A DNA stretch of 52,727 nucleotides from Elainella saxicola E1 (GCA_002796835.1 LUGL01000037.1:26611-79337), one strand, 5' to 3'. Counted from the first letter of the stretch, positions 1 through 10,312 are shown. The notes: generated from the sequence alone by a model not told the origin. A program made the numbers and translations.

Positions 1-2
1 TC

Positions 3-743
3 GCTCCTCGCATTGTGATTGGTATTCCGAGCGGTGTAACTGGCGTAGAACGACGTGCTGTAATGGAAGCAGCCTCCCAAGCAGGAGCCCGAGATGTGTA
101 CTTAATCGATGAACCGGTTGCAGCCGCGATCGGAGCTGGTCTTCCTGTGGCGGAACCAACTGGCAACATGATTATCGATATCGGTGGCGGCACTACAGAA
201 GTAGCTGTGCTGAGTTTACAGGGCACTGTACTGAGTGAATCAGTGCGCGTTGCTGGAGATGAGTTGAGTGAAGCCATTCTCAACTACATGAAGAAAGTTC
301 ATAACCTGGTGATCGGGGAAAGAACTGCAGAAGAGATCAAGATTATGATCGGTTCTGCATATCCAATGGAAGATGATGTGGAATCCGTTATGGATGTGCG
401 CGGCTTGCATCTACTCTCTGGACTGCCTCGTACAGTGACTGTTAAAGGTCCCGAAATTCGTGAGGCAATGGCTGAACCCCTTTCGGTCATCATTGAGGCG
501 GTTAAGCGAACGTTAGAGCGTACTCCACCTGAACTGGCAGCAGATATTATCGATCGCGGCATCATGCTGGCAGGAGGAGGCGCTTTACTGCGCGGTCTTG
601 ATACGCTCATTAGCCATGAGACCGGTATCGTTGTGCATGTGGCAGCCGATCCACTAAGCTGTGTGGTGCTGGGGACAGGCCGCGTGTTGGAAAACTTTAA
701 GCAGTTAGAGCGCGTCTTTAGCGGTCGCTCTCGCAATTTCTAA
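3..743 (+). CDS. mreB: Rod shape-determining protein MreB (5' truncated)
   Basis: This is the C-terminal part, about 246 residues, of the actin-like ATPase MreB, which forms membrane-bound filaments that direct side-wall peptidoglycan synthesis. The reading frame is open from base 3 to the window edge, so roughly 100 N-terminal residues lie outside. Visible actin-fold signatures are the [16 protein letters not shown] block, the phosphate-2 loop [11 protein letters not shown] and the adenosine-loop region [12 protein letters not shown]. It is followed after 209 bp by mreC and mreD on the same strand, the classic mre order. The assignment is firm. Only the start is missing. Confidence 0.96.
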   Translation, partial: APRIVIGIPSGVTGVERRAVMEAASQAGARDVYLIDEPVAAAIGAGLPVAEPTGNMIIDIGGGTTEVAVLSLQGTVLSESVRVAGDELSEAILNYMKKVHNLVIGERTAEEIKIMIGSAYPMEDDVESVMDVRGLHLLSGLPRTVTVKGPEIREAMAEPLSVIIEAVKRTLERTPPELAADIIDRGIMLAGGGALLRGLDTLISHETGIVVHVAADPLSCVVLGTGRVLENFKQLERVFSGRSRNF

Positions 744-952
744 ATCCTCAGGTTTTCTTTTGAAAAATTAGCAAATGAGTAAAATTGCTTATCCTATCGG
801 CCAACCTCTTGAATCAGAGCGGTCCTTAGGGTAGGTTGATTAAGGCGATTGTGACTTGCAGGGAGTAACTTGCATCAATGCAGTCTTCACTACAGGCCAC
901 CAGCGGGTGCAGTTGCGATCGTCGATGAAGATAGAGCACCCTACAGGATTCA

Positions 953-1774
953 ATGTACGTAGTTCGTCGGTGGTGGGATCGAAACGGCATCAGGCTGGGG
1001 CTGGTTGGACTAGCGCTAGGTAGCGCTTGGCTAATTCGCCAAACTCAAGGTGCTCTCATCTATGAAGTTTATCGTGGCTTCTCCAATCCATTTGTGGGAC
1101 GCCCCGTAGAGACGACAGCGACTAAAGATCCGAAAGTGCTGGAGCTAGAACAGCAGCTCGTTGAATTACAGAGTCAGAATCGTCAACTGCAAGAGCTATT
1201 AGGCTACATTCAACAAAATCCCGGCAAAGGTACGGTTGCTCCTGTGATTGGGCGCAGTGCAGATCACTGGTGGCAGCAGGTGATTTTAGGCCGAGGTGAA
1301 CGAGATGGCATCCAAGTTGGGGCGATCGTTTCTGGCGAAGGTGGCATTGTTGGACGGGTTGTACAAGTTACCCCCCACACGAGCCGAGTGCTGCTCATTA
1401 GTGACCCCACCAGTCAGATTGGCGTAACCGTTAGCCGATCGCGCAACATGGGCTATATTCGGGGACAATCGGCCAATCGCGTCATCATGGAGTTCTTTGA
1501 CAAGGTGCCAGATGTGCGACCGGGCGATGTGGTTTCTACTTCATCCTATAGCCAGTTATTTCCACCCGGATTACCTGTTGGCATTGTCGAGTCAGTCAAC
1601 CTGAATAAAAGTCCAGCCCCTGAAGCCGTGGTCGAACTATCTACGCCCATTAGTCGCCTAGAGTGGGTTGTAGTGTCTACCAATCCGAAAGCAGGTGGAA
1701 CTGAACTCTCACCCCAAGAAAATTTAGACGGTAGCCAGAATAGTGACCCCGATCCATTGGGAGATAATCAGTGA
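953..1774 (+). CDS. mreC: Rod shape-determining protein MreC
   Basis: MreC is a bitopic membrane protein that links MreB to the periplasmic peptidoglycan synthesis machinery. The 273-residue product has a basic N-terminus, one membrane segment at about residues 13-32, a coiled-coil-like stretch (about 59-85, rich in Leu, Gln and Glu) and then the beta-rich MreC domain with motifs such as VIGRSADHWWQ and VSGEGGIVGRV. The tail after about residue 245 is polar and low in complexity. The ATG has an AGGA element five bases upstream. The stop overlaps the GTG of mreD by four bases, which implies translational coupling. Confidence 0.95.
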   Translation: MYVVRRWWDRNGIRLGLVGLALGSAWLIRQTQGALIYEVYRGFSNPFVGRPVETTATKDPKVLELEQQLVELQSQNRQLQELLGYIQQNPGKGTVAPVIGRSADHWWQQVILGRGERDGIQVGAIVSGEGGIVGRVVQVTPHTSRVLLISDPTSQIGVTVSRSRNMGYIRGQSANRVIMEFFDKVPDVRPGDVVSTSSYSQLFPPGLPVGIVESVNLNKSPAPEAVVELSTPISRLEWVVVSTNPKAGGTELSPQENLDGSQNSDPDPLGDNQ

Positions 1775-2349
1775 CGATCCAACTGACACGCTGGCCTTCC
1801 TATTGGCGACGGGCTTTGAATTGGGGAATTACGGTTGGATCAGTGTTCCTCTGCTTGCTGGTTCTGCCGACTCGTTTTCCCGGCATGTCTCTGCTGGATG
1901 TGGGGCCTAACTGGCTCTTAGTTTGGGTTGTCGCCTGGAGTGTGAAGCGAACCATGCTGGAGGGAGCACTGGCCGGGCTCACCTTGGGGTTAATCCAGGA
2001 TGGGATGACGGCTCCTGATCCAACCCATGCTTTAAGTTTGGTGGCAATCGGCGTAATTACAGCCCGGTTGCAAAAACAGCGCTATATTCAGGAAGATTTT
2101 ATTTCGATCGCTCTGATTGTCTTTGGCATGGCTGTTTTGGCCGAAACGATCACAGCACTTCAATTCAGCCTTCACACTATCCTGGCTTCTCCTGAGATGG
2201 TCGAACGCGATTTAGGCAGTATTTGGCTATACCATCAGCGCATTGCCTTAGCCTCAGCCATTTTGAGCAGCCTTTGGGCACCCGTCGTCTACTACCCACT
2301 TAATCGTTGGTGGGAGCGTTTCGCTGAGATCGACCAGCCCCAAGCTTAA
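1771..2349 (+). CDS. mreD: Rod shape-determining protein MreD
   Basis: MreD is the small integral membrane partner of MreC. The 192-residue product is strongly hydrophobic, with about five or six membrane segments and the conserved LLDVGPNWLLVWVVAWS stretch followed by the acidic loop QDGMTAPDP seen in cyanobacterial MreD. It begins with GTG inside the mreC stop codon (GTGA overlap), so both are probably translated from one message. Its 3' end converges on the neighbouring minus-strand HAD gene, and the two stop codons overlap by four bases. Confidence 0.9.
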   Translation: MTIQLTRWPSYWRRALNWGITVGSVFLCLLVLPTRFPGMSLLDVGPNWLLVWVVAWSVKRTMLEGALAGLTLGLIQDGMTAPDPTHALSLVAIGVITARLQKQRYIQEDFISIALIVFGMAVLAETITALQFSLHTILASPEMVERDLGSIWLYHQRIALASAILSSLWAPVVYYPLNRWWERFAEIDQPQA

Positions 2350-3128
2350 GCCGCCGCTTGAAGTAATTGAGTTAAGTAGTGGGCTGCGGAAAGTAGGTCT
2401 GCGTGGATGCGAGACGGCGCAAATTTTTGGAGATAGGCACTGCTCCGAATGCCGCAGGTAAGGGCGATCGTTGGAATACCCATTGCTTGCCCAGCCAACA
2501 CATCAGCTTCTGTATCCCCTACCATCCAGGATTCTGTCATGCTATCTCGGTAGGAATAGGCCATGGCCTGCTGCAACAGTTGCGTCTTGTGGTCAGATTG
2601 GTTCAAGTAAGCAGCATGATCATCTGCAGCTCCCCAAATTGAGCTAAACAGGCCATCTAAGCCATGATTGCGCAACATTTGACGAGCCTGGACCTGCTGT
2701 CTTAGCGTTACCAGGACTAATCGCACCCCTTGACTCGCGAGTAACGCCAGAGCCCACTTTACCCCCGGTTGAATTTGATCTTGATGCAGCAAATCTGGTC
2801 GATTGACAATGTCTTTCACACAGGTCAGAAAGTGATCAATCTGTTCACCCTGTAAGCCCGATCGCATTGCAATTTCTGGATCAGGGGTGCGCTCTTGCTT
2901 CATCTGCCAAAACTGCTCTTTATGCAGATAGTGGATGGGCAGATGAACGCCTTGCTGTTGATAAATGGCCTGAGTCTCAGCCAAACCAATTCGATAGGTA
3001 TGGTAGTAGCGATCGGAGACATCAACAATCGGACCGTCAAAATCGCAAAATAACGTGAGAGCAGGAGCGGGTGACTGGCGAGCAAAGCGGACAGACTGTT
3101 GAGCAATGCCGATCGCGGCTGGAATCAT
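2346..3128 (-). CDS. HAD-superfamily hydrolase (phosphatase type)
   Basis: This is a haloacid dehalogenase-fold phosphatase of 260 residues. Motif I is CDFDGPIVD with the nucleophile and general acid at D29 and D31. Motif II is the VLVT strand ending at T141, motif III includes K181, and motif IV is GDTEADV with G204-D205 and the metal-binding acidic residues. The helical cap between about residues 40 and 120 is typical of subfamily I enzymes such as phosphoglycolate phosphatase or beta-phosphoglucomutase. The substrate cannot be read from the sequence. The gene stands alone, convergent with mreD and sharing the TTAA at the two stops. Confidence 0.85.
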   Translation of the reverse strand: MIPAAIGIAQQSVRFARQSPAPALTLFCDFDGPIVDVSDRYYHTYRIGLAETQAIYQQQGVHLPIHYLHKEQFWQMKQERTPDPEIAMRSGLQGEQIDHFLTCVKDIVNRPDLLHQDQIQPGVKWALALLASQGVRLVLVTLRQQVQARQMLRNHGLDGLFSSIWGAADDHAAYLNQSDHKTQLLQQAMAYSYRDSMTESWMVGDTEADVLAGQAMGIPTIALTCGIRSSAYLQKFAPSRIHADLLSAAHYLTQLLQAAA

Positions 3129-3349
3129 AAAAATTTACTTAAGATTTGCAGTGCGAAATGTTTATTTACATTAGCAACTGATTTGATAAGTCGTCAATTA
3201 AAAGGCACATTTCCTTGATTAGAAGATTTTATATCCGAGATATCAGGTAGCACAACTACTGTGGCTCTTCCCCGCTCTAGATTGCAGATTTTTGTTTGCA
3301 GACAAACTTTTCCAAATGCAATAGAGAGTCCCGATATATCAGCTTTTTA

Positions 3350-3811
3350 TCAAGTGTCGCTTGTAACAGATTCCCTTTCCAACAGCAACGTGACAGGACC
3401 GTCATTCTCGATTGAAACCTGCATCATTGCGCCAAATTGGCCAGTTTCGACTTTCAAACCGCTTTGACGCAGTTTTGCCACAAAAAATTCGTAAAGTTTC
3501 TCAGCAATTGTAGGAGCAGCGGCTCGATCGAACGACGGACGACGACCTTTACGGCAATCCCCATAGAGCGTAAATTGGCTAATCACCAGCAGCTCCCCTT
3601 GCACTTCCTGGACCGATCGATCAAACCGATCGCCAGTCTCACCCGGAAACAGTCGCAGTTCTAAACATTTTTTGGCCATCCAGTCCAATTCCGCTTCGGT
3701 ATCCCTGTCACTGATTCCCACCAGTAGATTGAGGCCACGTCCAATCTGGCCAATCACTTCACCTTCGACGGTCACTTGGGAAGACTTCACTCGCTGAAGC
3801 ACAACACGCAT
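3350..3811 (-). CDS. dtd: D-aminoacyl-tRNA deacylase
   Basis: DTD hydrolyses D-amino acids (and glycine on tRNA-Ala) from mischarged tRNA in the cytoplasm. The 153-residue product shows both active-site signatures of the family: SQFTLYGD with the RKGRRPSF continuation, and the [10 protein letters not shown] block carrying the Gly-Pro pair. The open frame extends 43 codons upstream, but the family begins at MRVVLQRV. That start (ATG at 3811) lies 10 bp after the end of the upstream yjbQ-like gene, so I place it there. The two genes look like one short operon with quality-control and metabolic-repair flavour. Confidence 0.95.
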   Translation of the reverse strand: MRVVLQRVKSSQVTVEGEVIGQIGRGLNLLVGISDRDTEAELDWMAKKCLELRLFPGETGDRFDRSVQEVQGELLVISQFTLYGDCRKGRRPSFDRAAAPTIAEKLYEFFVAKLRQSGLKVETGQFGAMMQVSIENDGPVTLLLERESVTSDT

Positions 3812-3821
3812 GGCAATTACT

Positions 3822-4262
3822 CTATTCTCCAATCGCCTGAATAAACAAGGTTCTCTGTCGCGGACCATCCAATTCCACCAACAGAATGGATTGATAAGTA
3901 CCCAAAGCAAGTTTGCCCTGAACGACAGGGATGACTTCACTGTTGCCCAACGTCATCGCCATCAGGTGAGAATGGGCGTTCATCGGTTCATCTGGTGGGA
4001 TGTTAGGCCGCAAATGCAGATCGTTATGCAGATAGAAATCGCTGGGAGGAGCCAGTTTTCGCAAATAAGTTTGAATATCCTTGAACAGGCGCGGCTCATC
4101 TTCATTCACGGTTACAGCCGTCGTGGTATGCCGCGAAAACAGCAAAACCTGACCATTCTGTAGGTCAATGTCATTCAAAAATGCCTGGACTTGCGCAGTG
4201 ACATTATAAATGCCAATTTCTGCATCGGTGCTAATTTCGAGCAGGTGATGAACGATCGTCAT
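3822..4262 (-). CDS. yjbQ: YjbQ / UPF0047 family protein
   Basis: This small cytoplasmic protein of 146 residues belongs to the UPF0047 family. Some members have weak thiamine-phosphate synthase activity, but the physiological role is unsettled. Family marks are the [16 protein letters not shown] segment, the HNDLHLRPN segment, [12 protein letters not shown] with paired histidines, and the [14 protein letters not shown] ending. The histidines and acidic residues probably make a metal or ligand site. Length is normal for the family. It is immediately upstream of dtd on the same strand with a 10-bp gap. Family is clear; reaction is not. Confidence 0.9.
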   Translation of the reverse strand: MTIVHHLLEISTDAEIGIYNVTAQVQAFLNDIDLQNGQVLLFSRHTTTAVTVNEDEPRLFKDIQTYLRKLAPPSDFYLHNDLHLRPNIPPDEPMNAHSHLMAMTLGNSEVIPVVQGKLALGTYQSILLVELDGPRQRTLFIQAIGE

Positions 4263-4316
4263 GGGTAAGCGGACTACTCAAACCTCATGTTCCATTTTCC
4301 CCTGAACCGGGAGTAA

Positions 4317-4336
4317 GGGCGAACCAGGATTCGCCC
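4317..4336 (-). terminator. Hairpin downstream of the GH13 gene
   Basis: GGGCGAA at 4317-4323 is the exact inverse of TTCGCCC at 4330-4336, giving a 7-bp perfect stem with a 6-base loop in the gap between the amylase-like gene and yjbQ. It lies just past the amylase stop on the minus strand. There is no clear U-tract, so it may be a weak terminator or an RNA-stabilising stem. Confidence 0.4.
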
Positions 4337-4350
4337 AATTGATAGCGCCT

Positions 4351-6417
4351 CTAGAGCTGTTTCACCAATACCAACACCTCAGCCGGTGGAACATCACGAA
4401 TTTCGATATAGGCGGTTCCGTCCCCCGATCGCTTCACCTCAACCGTTGAGCCGATCGCATGCTTGCCACTAAAAGCCGGACCTGCTGCTGTCTGTGCCGT
4501 ATTCGCAACTACTACAAACTTCGTTCCTACCGGACAAAGCTCTGCTGCAACCACCACATCCCCGCCTCGAGCATCTTTGCCATTCGGATTCACCAGGCAA
4601 ACGGCCTCCTCGTTATCCAGAATACGAGACCAAGCCACCAGTTGACCCGATGGCGGCAGTTCAAATCCGGTTCCCGGTAAACGAATTTGGCGCGCATACT
4701 GCCGACCTGTCCGCAACACCAAATGTTCAGCGCGCACCTGACCAAGAGCCGCGATTCTGACATAAGCTGGACTTGCAGGATCAAAGCAATGCTTACCTGC
4801 GGTGCCAAAGGGACCAAATCCTGGCAGATCTGTATCCTGGTCCTTCAACTGGGTAGTTAAGTCTTGCTGATAGGAAGCACGGGGATGGTCAGGACCAAAC
4901 ATCGCCTCACGCAAATAGCGATCGCCATAGTTGAGCGAATCATTCCAGCCTTCCCCATTCACATAGGGCAATTGAGATTGGGCCGGACCCGCAAAAGCCT
5001 GCTCGGTGCCGTAGTAAATACAGGGAATTCCCAGCGTGAATAGCTGAAAAGCAGTTGCGGTCACGACTTGATGATCTTTCACAGGTGAATTGTCCGGAAT
5101 GCCTGCTGAAAAGCGAATCTTCTCTCCAGTTACATGATCATGGTCATCCAGAATTGAGACGTGACGATTGCCCAGGCTTCGGTGAGAGCCAAAATCATCC
5201 GTATTTTCCTTAAACAAATTCAGATAGGTACTGCCTGCACTGAGTCCTTTGCCAGCCGATTGCAGCGTGGTTCGGGCTTCCCCAATGTCTAGTGCTGCAT
5301 TCAGGTTACTTTGCAAGATCGCCAGACGATCGAGAAAGAAATCTTGAAAGAAGTCACCACCTGCGATCTCACCCACTAGGAAAAAGTTGCGCTTCCCGAT
5401 CGAATCTGCGAACTCCCGAATCGAACCACAGAAATCGCGCGCATTTTCCAGCGACACATGCTTAACAGTATCAATCCGGAAGCCATCACAATCCGTCAAG
5501 GCGATCCAATACTTGTAGCACTCTGCCAGGAACGCAATCGCATTCGGCGCATCCAGCGCAAAATCTTTCAGGCTGAAAAAGTCGGTTCGCTTGTTTTCCG
5601 CATGAGGATCGCCAATTTCTCCTGATCCTAAATTGCCTTTCCCCGCGCGGGTATAAAGTTTCGGATCTTGCAATTCACGTGGCCAAACACCTGCATGGGG
5701 ATCTTGAATATCTTTGGCGTCGGTGGTAAATCCCTGCTGCATGTCATCCCGCCAAACCAAACGCCAGTCACGTTTGTTCGGATCATTGGGATTCCCATAA
5801 AAGTTAGGCCATCCCAAATAAGGAATTTGATCGAGATTTTCAACAATTTGATTGACAGGTTGACCAGGTGGAACATAGCCCCAGTTATCACCAGAGTGAT
5901 TCATGATGATATCCAAGATGATGCGGATTCCTTTTGCATGAGCTGCACTGACTAACTCAATCAGATCGCGCCGCGTCCCAAATCGAGGATCAACGTCTAG
6001 AAAGTCTTGAATGCCATAGCCATGATAGGAATCTACACGAACTCGTTGCTTAAAAACTGGACCTACCCAAATGGTTGTGACACCCAGGTTCTGCAAATAG
6101 TCTAATTGTCCCTGGATTCCCTTAATCGTTCCGCCCTGCCAACGTTTGCCAGATTCGGCCCATTTCTGCCAATTCCAGCCCGATCGATCCGTTGTCTGCC
6201 GCAGTTGCTGAATCTCAGCGCGGGTCAGCAGGGTCCGAGAGGCTTCTTTGCCATCGCTAAACCGATCGGGCAACAGAAAATATAGCACCTGATCTCGCCA
6301 ATCGATTGGTGATGGGAAATAGGTCACTTGCTCCCGACGAGCCCGATCGAGCAGTCGCTGCACCTCAGATAAAGTTTCTGGACGATCCACATCGAGCAAA
6401 TCGCTTGGGTTTGGCAT
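4351..6417 (-). CDS. Alpha-amylase family (GH13) glycoside hydrolase
   Basis: This 688-residue protein is a GH13 TIM-barrel enzyme acting on alpha-glucans. All four conserved regions are present: region I DIIMNH (169-174), region II GFRIDTVKH (312-320) with nucleophile D316, region III with the acid/base E350 in FLVGEIAG, and region IV with H426-D427 in LDDHD. The N-terminal YFLLPDRFSDG block is typical of maltogenic or cyclomaltodextrinase-like members. The last 90 residues look like the C-terminal beta domain. No signal peptide is visible, so a cytoplasmic role in glycogen or maltodextrin turnover is likely. Exact specificity (hydrolase or transglycosylase) cannot be decided. Confidence 0.9.
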   Translation of the reverse strand: MPNPSDLLDVDRPETLSEVQRLLDRARREQVTYFPSPIDWRDQVLYFLLPDRFSDGKEASRTLLTRAEIQQLRQTTDRSGWNWQKWAESGKRWQGGTIKGIQGQLDYLQNLGVTTIWVGPVFKQRVRVDSYHGYGIQDFLDVDPRFGTRRDLIELVSAAHAKGIRIILDIIMNHSGDNWGYVPPGQPVNQIVENLDQIPYLGWPNFYGNPNDPNKRDWRLVWRDDMQQGFTTDAKDIQDPHAGVWPRELQDPKLYTRAGKGNLGSGEIGDPHAENKRTDFFSLKDFALDAPNAIAFLAECYKYWIALTDCDGFRIDTVKHVSLENARDFCGSIREFADSIGKRNFFLVGEIAGGDFFQDFFLDRLAILQSNLNAALDIGEARTTLQSAGKGLSAGSTYLNLFKENTDDFGSHRSLGNRHVSILDDHDHVTGEKIRFSAGIPDNSPVKDHQVVTATAFQLFTLGIPCIYYGTEQAFAGPAQSQLPYVNGEGWNDSLNYGDRYLREAMFGPDHPRASYQQDLTTQLKDQDTDLPGFGPFGTAGKHCFDPASPAYVRIAALGQVRAEHLVLRTGRQYARQIRLPGTGFELPPSGQLVAWSRILDNEEAVCLVNPNGKDARGGDVVVAAELCPVGTKFVVVANTAQTAAGPAFSGKHAIGSTVEVKRSGDGTAYIEIRDVPPAEVLVLVKQL

Positions 6418-6584
6418 ATAACTACTCCATTAAAATTTCATTTCCTGATCCAGCACACCAGAAAGATAGGATTCAAAAGTTCTACCTTCTCTATCTAAAT
6501 AGAGACGATAAAGTTTGACAGTACCCATACGGGTACATTCTCGATCATCAAATCCAAAAACAAATAGATTAATATCTTTTGTAA

Positions 6585-8735
6585 CTAGGCTTGAATAACA
6601 AAATCGGTTGGCGCGATCGATTCAGCAGGCAATGCAGCAAACTGACTACCGGTTCCCAGGCCAGCAGCATTACCATTTTCGTTATAAAATAGACGCCCGT
6701 TGGATGAATTGTAGACAATTAGAGCTACATTCGTGCTAGCAGCAGCATCTGTTGTGACTGCAGCAAATTCACGACCAACGCTAAAGCCATTACCAACCGC
6801 GCTCGTAAGTCTAGAAAAAGTCAGTTTACTCAATACAATTTTGTCGATATTGCCAACAAAGTCTACTAATGTATCAATGCCCAAAGCAGCGTTGAAGACT
6901 CGATTGGCAACAAAGCTAAACTGATCTTGACCCGCTCCACCCGTTAGCGTATCATCACCCGAATTTCCTGTGAGTACATCGTTTCCTGCGGCTCCGTTCA
7001 ATTCATCATCACCACGTCCCCCGTTCAGTTGATTTTTAGTCGCATTCCCACTGAGCGAATCATTACCATCCCCTCCAATCATATTTTCGATCGTGCCAGT
7101 GATACTCAAGGCTTTGCCCGCGATCGTTCCACCTGTAGCCAGATTCAACACAATGTCCTGAGTCACAGCGGCAGCATTGATTGTGTCATTACCTGCGTTG
7201 TCAGCCAAGCTGGAATTTCCGCTATTCAGATATTCGTCAGTATAAATATAAGTATCATCTTCACTAATCGGATCGCCGTATAAATTCAGCGACCAGCTCT
7301 TCAATGTGCCAACGTTCCCTGTTGCTTGATCGCGAACGACCAATCGCCAGTTCCCAATACCAGTTTCTCCCCAGAATTGCGTGCTGGAAAGTGTAAACTT
7401 TAAGTTCCGCTGGGAGAGAGAGCCACGCGCAGATCCATAAACTGTGGGATCAGAGGGCCTATCGATCAATACACTACGAGTTCCGCCCGGTGAAATGAGA
7501 AATACCTGCAAATTTCCAATCCAGGGATGAGCAATATCCAGCTTCACTTCGACATAATCCAAATTCAGCCCTGATTGAACATTGACGCGATCGACCACTG
7601 TACCCGTAGCATCAGGAATAGCCAGATTGGGCGATCGATTAATCTGCACATTTTTTTCATTCGCAGCGGTGCTCTGCTGGCTCCAGGTCTCGGCTAGTCG
7701 CACTGCCGCATGAGCATCAACACGACCAAAGCCGTAATCGGGGCTAGTATGCAGTCCACCTCCGTTCCAGCGATTGGCTCCATTGCTTTGCCAACTCGGA
7801 TTTGCAGCATCTGTCTTTCGAGCGGAGTAGGCCAGAATTTCCTGCACATCCCGATAACCGAGATTAGGATTGGCTTCTAGCATCAAAGCAACAACACCTG
7901 TCACCATTGGCGCTGCAGCAGAAGTCCCGCCAAAATCAGAGGTGTAATCGATCGCGCTATAGCCCAATCCGCCAGTCCGATCGGTCGTAAAAATACTATC
8001 TTCTATCTCACCCCCAAATGCCGAAACCAGCAGATTGGCCCCCGGGTTACTGTAGGAACTGTAAACCCCAGTATGAGTCAGGGCACCGACAGCGATCGAG
8101 TAGCGTGAGTTTTGATAGTTATGATAGTTAGCATTGTCATCACCTCGATTGTTTCCGGCTGCGAATACAACGACAGTTCCTAAACTACTTCGCCCAGTCT
8201 GAGCCACCATTCGCAGGGCTAGTGATGCTGGCTGAAAGATCGGGTTTAAAAAACTATCGTAAAAAGGATAGTTATATGACCAACTACTATTAATGACATC
8301 AAATGCACTTGCTTTCTGGAATGCTAAAATATCCTGAGCTGGTGTTCCTTCAAGAAAGTCGAGCCGCAGACCAGCTAATGTCGCATCATAGGCAATGCCA
8401 GTACCGCCAATTCCGTTGTTAGCTTCAGCTCCAATAATTCCCGCTACAGAAGTACCGTGATCATCACTGTAGTGATAGAGACTATTATCATATACGGGAG
8501 CAGCATCGTCATCTTGTTGCCCTGCATCGTAATCGATTTGCGGATTGTAATTCTGATCGAGGTCAGGATGAGTATATTCAATGCCATCGTCAATAATGCC
8601 TATTTTGATTCTTTTGCCGGTATAGTCTTGCCAAACATCAATAACGTTCAAGTCAATACCAGGTGTGCCGCCTGTTTGACCAGTGTTATGGAGATACCAT
8701 TGCTTAATAAAGCTAGGATCAGTTGGGATAGGCAT
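6585..8735 (-). CDS. Subtilisin-like (S8) protease with P-domain and RTX repeats
   Basis: The 716-residue protein has three modules. An S8 catalytic domain covers about residues 10-350, with the triad D49 (IIDDG), H93 (HGTSVAG) and S272 (GGTSAAAP) and oxyanion N195 (AAGNN). A proprotein-convertase P-domain covers about 362-490. Calcium-binding RTX nonapeptides (GGxGxD type, for example GGDGNDSLSG and GGRGDDELNG) cover about 553-602, followed by an RTX-type C-terminal region. There is no N-terminal signal peptide, which fits type I secretion through the C-terminus. No T1SS genes are nearby. Likely an extracellular calcium-dependent serine protease; the substrate is unknown. Confidence 0.92.
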   Translation of the reverse strand: MPIPTDPSFIKQWYLHNTGQTGGTPGIDLNVIDVWQDYTGKRIKIGIIDDGIEYTHPDLDQNYNPQIDYDAGQQDDDAAPVYDNSLYHYSDDHGTSVAGIIGAEANNGIGGTGIAYDATLAGLRLDFLEGTPAQDILAFQKASAFDVINSSWSYNYPFYDSFLNPIFQPASLALRMVAQTGRSSLGTVVVFAAGNNRGDDNANYHNYQNSRYSIAVGALTHTGVYSSYSNPGANLLVSAFGGEIEDSIFTTDRTGGLGYSAIDYTSDFGGTSAAAPMVTGVVALMLEANPNLGYRDVQEILAYSARKTDAANPSWQSNGANRWNGGGLHTSPDYGFGRVDAHAAVRLAETWSQQSTAANEKNVQINRSPNLAIPDATGTVVDRVNVQSGLNLDYVEVKLDIAHPWIGNLQVFLISPGGTRSVLIDRPSDPTVYGSARGSLSQRNLKFTLSSTQFWGETGIGNWRLVVRDQATGNVGTLKSWSLNLYGDPISEDDTYIYTDEYLNSGNSSLADNAGNDTINAAAVTQDIVLNLATGGTIAGKALSITGTIENMIGGDGNDSLSGNATKNQLNGGRGDDELNGAAGNDVLTGNSGDDTLTGGAGQDQFSFVANRVFNAALGIDTLVDFVGNIDKIVLSKLTFSRLTSAVGNGFSVGREFAAVTTDAAASTNVALIVYNSSNGRLFYNENGNAAGLGTGSQFAALPAESIAPTDFVIQA

Positions 8736-9025
8736 AGCTGACTATACTCTCGAGGGCTTCAGAGGGAGATCATTCTGAGAATTGATATTCACACAAAACG
8801 CTTAATCAAATTTTGCTGACATTTGATCTATCGTAATTATTTGATCCACCGTGATTATTCATCGAGGCTGCAACGGTAAGAGCTACAGTAGCATGGGTCT
8901 AAATTCCAGATCAATTCGTAACACACTTTTTCATACTACGCATATAGCTACCACCGCCTATCAGCATTCCGCAATTGTATGAAAAGTATTTTTTGAAGGT
9001 CGCGCTTGGCGCTACACTCGCTCTA

Positions 9026-10087
9026 TCATTGACAGAGATGAACACAGGTTTCAACAACACGATCGAGAAAATCCTGGTTCCAACGGGCAAAACCCGTCGC
9101 TAACGCTTGAGCTTGGTCGATGCAAGATAATAGGTGAGTCCGCACCTGATCTAAATTCGCTTCCGTCGGACTAACGAGCATTTCCGCAGCACCTAAACGC
9201 TTTAAGGCCGCTCCATTCAACTGCTGTTCAATATGACAGGGTAAAACAAGCTGCGGTATACCTGCTAGCAAACAACCAATGGTTGTCGTGAGGCCACCAT
9301 GATGAATGGCGATCGATTTATCAACCAAAGCTTCCTTTAAAGGTTGGAAAGGTTGGAATTGCGGCTCAGTCTTGAAAGCTCTTAAGACTAGTTCATAGGC
9401 AGGATATTCCTGCATTAAGTAGGTCCAGGGCGGACTTTCGGTTGAAGCTACATTTTTAGCCAATGGGGTGAGATGGATTCCCACATATTCAGTGGTTGGC
9501 AAGATCGATCGATAAGCTCGATAGAAGTCAAGTTCAGGTACGCTAAAAATAAAACTGCGATCGCCATTCAAGGCCTGCCCCAAGGATGTTTCGAGCGGAA
9601 TCACCTGACGCACAGTTTCACTCACCTGTTGCTGCTGCTGAACAGATTCTGGTGGCATCGCAGAACGAAATGCTGGAAAAACTTCTACCGGTGGCGGCAC
9701 CGCAAAGTAACTACCTACTACAACCGTTGGTACAAGGCCCCAAGCCGCTAACACCAATCCTGGTGCGTGATCAGTAATTACAAGATCTGGCTGGATCGTT
9801 TTCAGAATATCTTGCCAATTTTGTAGATGATGGCGCAGAAGATCTACCTGTGCAAACCCAAAGGCGGCCAGCAGATCTGCAAAAGTATAGGAATTTTCTC
9901 GACCAGAGAAAGGAAGACGGGGGGCAGGGATCTGTTGCCAGGGAAAATTGACGTTCCCCTTCAAATTGAAAGATTTTAAGGCAAAAATCGGCTCCCAGCC
10001 TTGCGCTGCCAATCGCTCTGACAATGCTACGAGACGTTGAATATGGCCCTGTCCCGCGCCTAATTCCCAGCCAAGTAAGACTTTCAT
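9026..10087 (-). CDS. UGT-like glycosyltransferase
   Basis: This 353-residue protein resembles GT1/MurG-type (GT-B fold) glycosyltransferases. The N-terminus MKVLLGWELGAGQGHIQR contains the glycine-rich loop and the His that faces the acceptor site. The C-terminal donor-binding block IHHGGLTTTIGCLLAGIPQLVLP begins at I261 and ends with E287-Q288, matching the UGT signature (HxGG...P...Q). The middle region 130-215 is divergent. No membrane segments are seen. Acceptor and donor are unknown; a sterol, carotenoid or polyketide-type acceptor is possible but not shown. The adjacent gene at 10313 is transcribed in the same direction but 225 bp away. Confidence 0.78.
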   Translation of the reverse strand: MKVLLGWELGAGQGHIQRLVALSERLAAQGWEPIFALKSFNLKGNVNFPWQQIPAPRLPFSGRENSYTFADLLAAFGFAQVDLLRHHLQNWQDILKTIQPDLVITDHAPGLVLAAWGLVPTVVVGSYFAVPPPVEVFPAFRSAMPPESVQQQQQVSETVRQVIPLETSLGQALNGDRSFIFSVPELDFYRAYRSILPTTEYVGIHLTPLAKNVASTESPPWTYLMQEYPAYELVLRAFKTEPQFQPFQPLKEALVDKSIAIHHGGLTTTIGCLLAGIPQLVLPCHIEQQLNGAALKRLGAAEMLVSPTEANLDQVRTHLLSCIDQAQALATGFARWNQDFLDRVVETCVHLCQ

Positions 10088-10312
10088 TGCTTCTACCTCA
10101 ATCTCCTCTGAGTATTCCCTTACGGCGATCCTCCCTCTACAGCAAAAATTGTGCGAGTCAGGGAATTTTAGTTCACCTCACTCACACAACAGTTAATGTC
10201 TTTGAGATCAAAGGATTCAAATTACAAAAGTTCTCTACATTTGGTAGAGCATCAGCGATGCAGCAAAAACTACTCTACTTGAAAAGATTGGGAGACTTCT
10301 GTTAAAAGTAAT

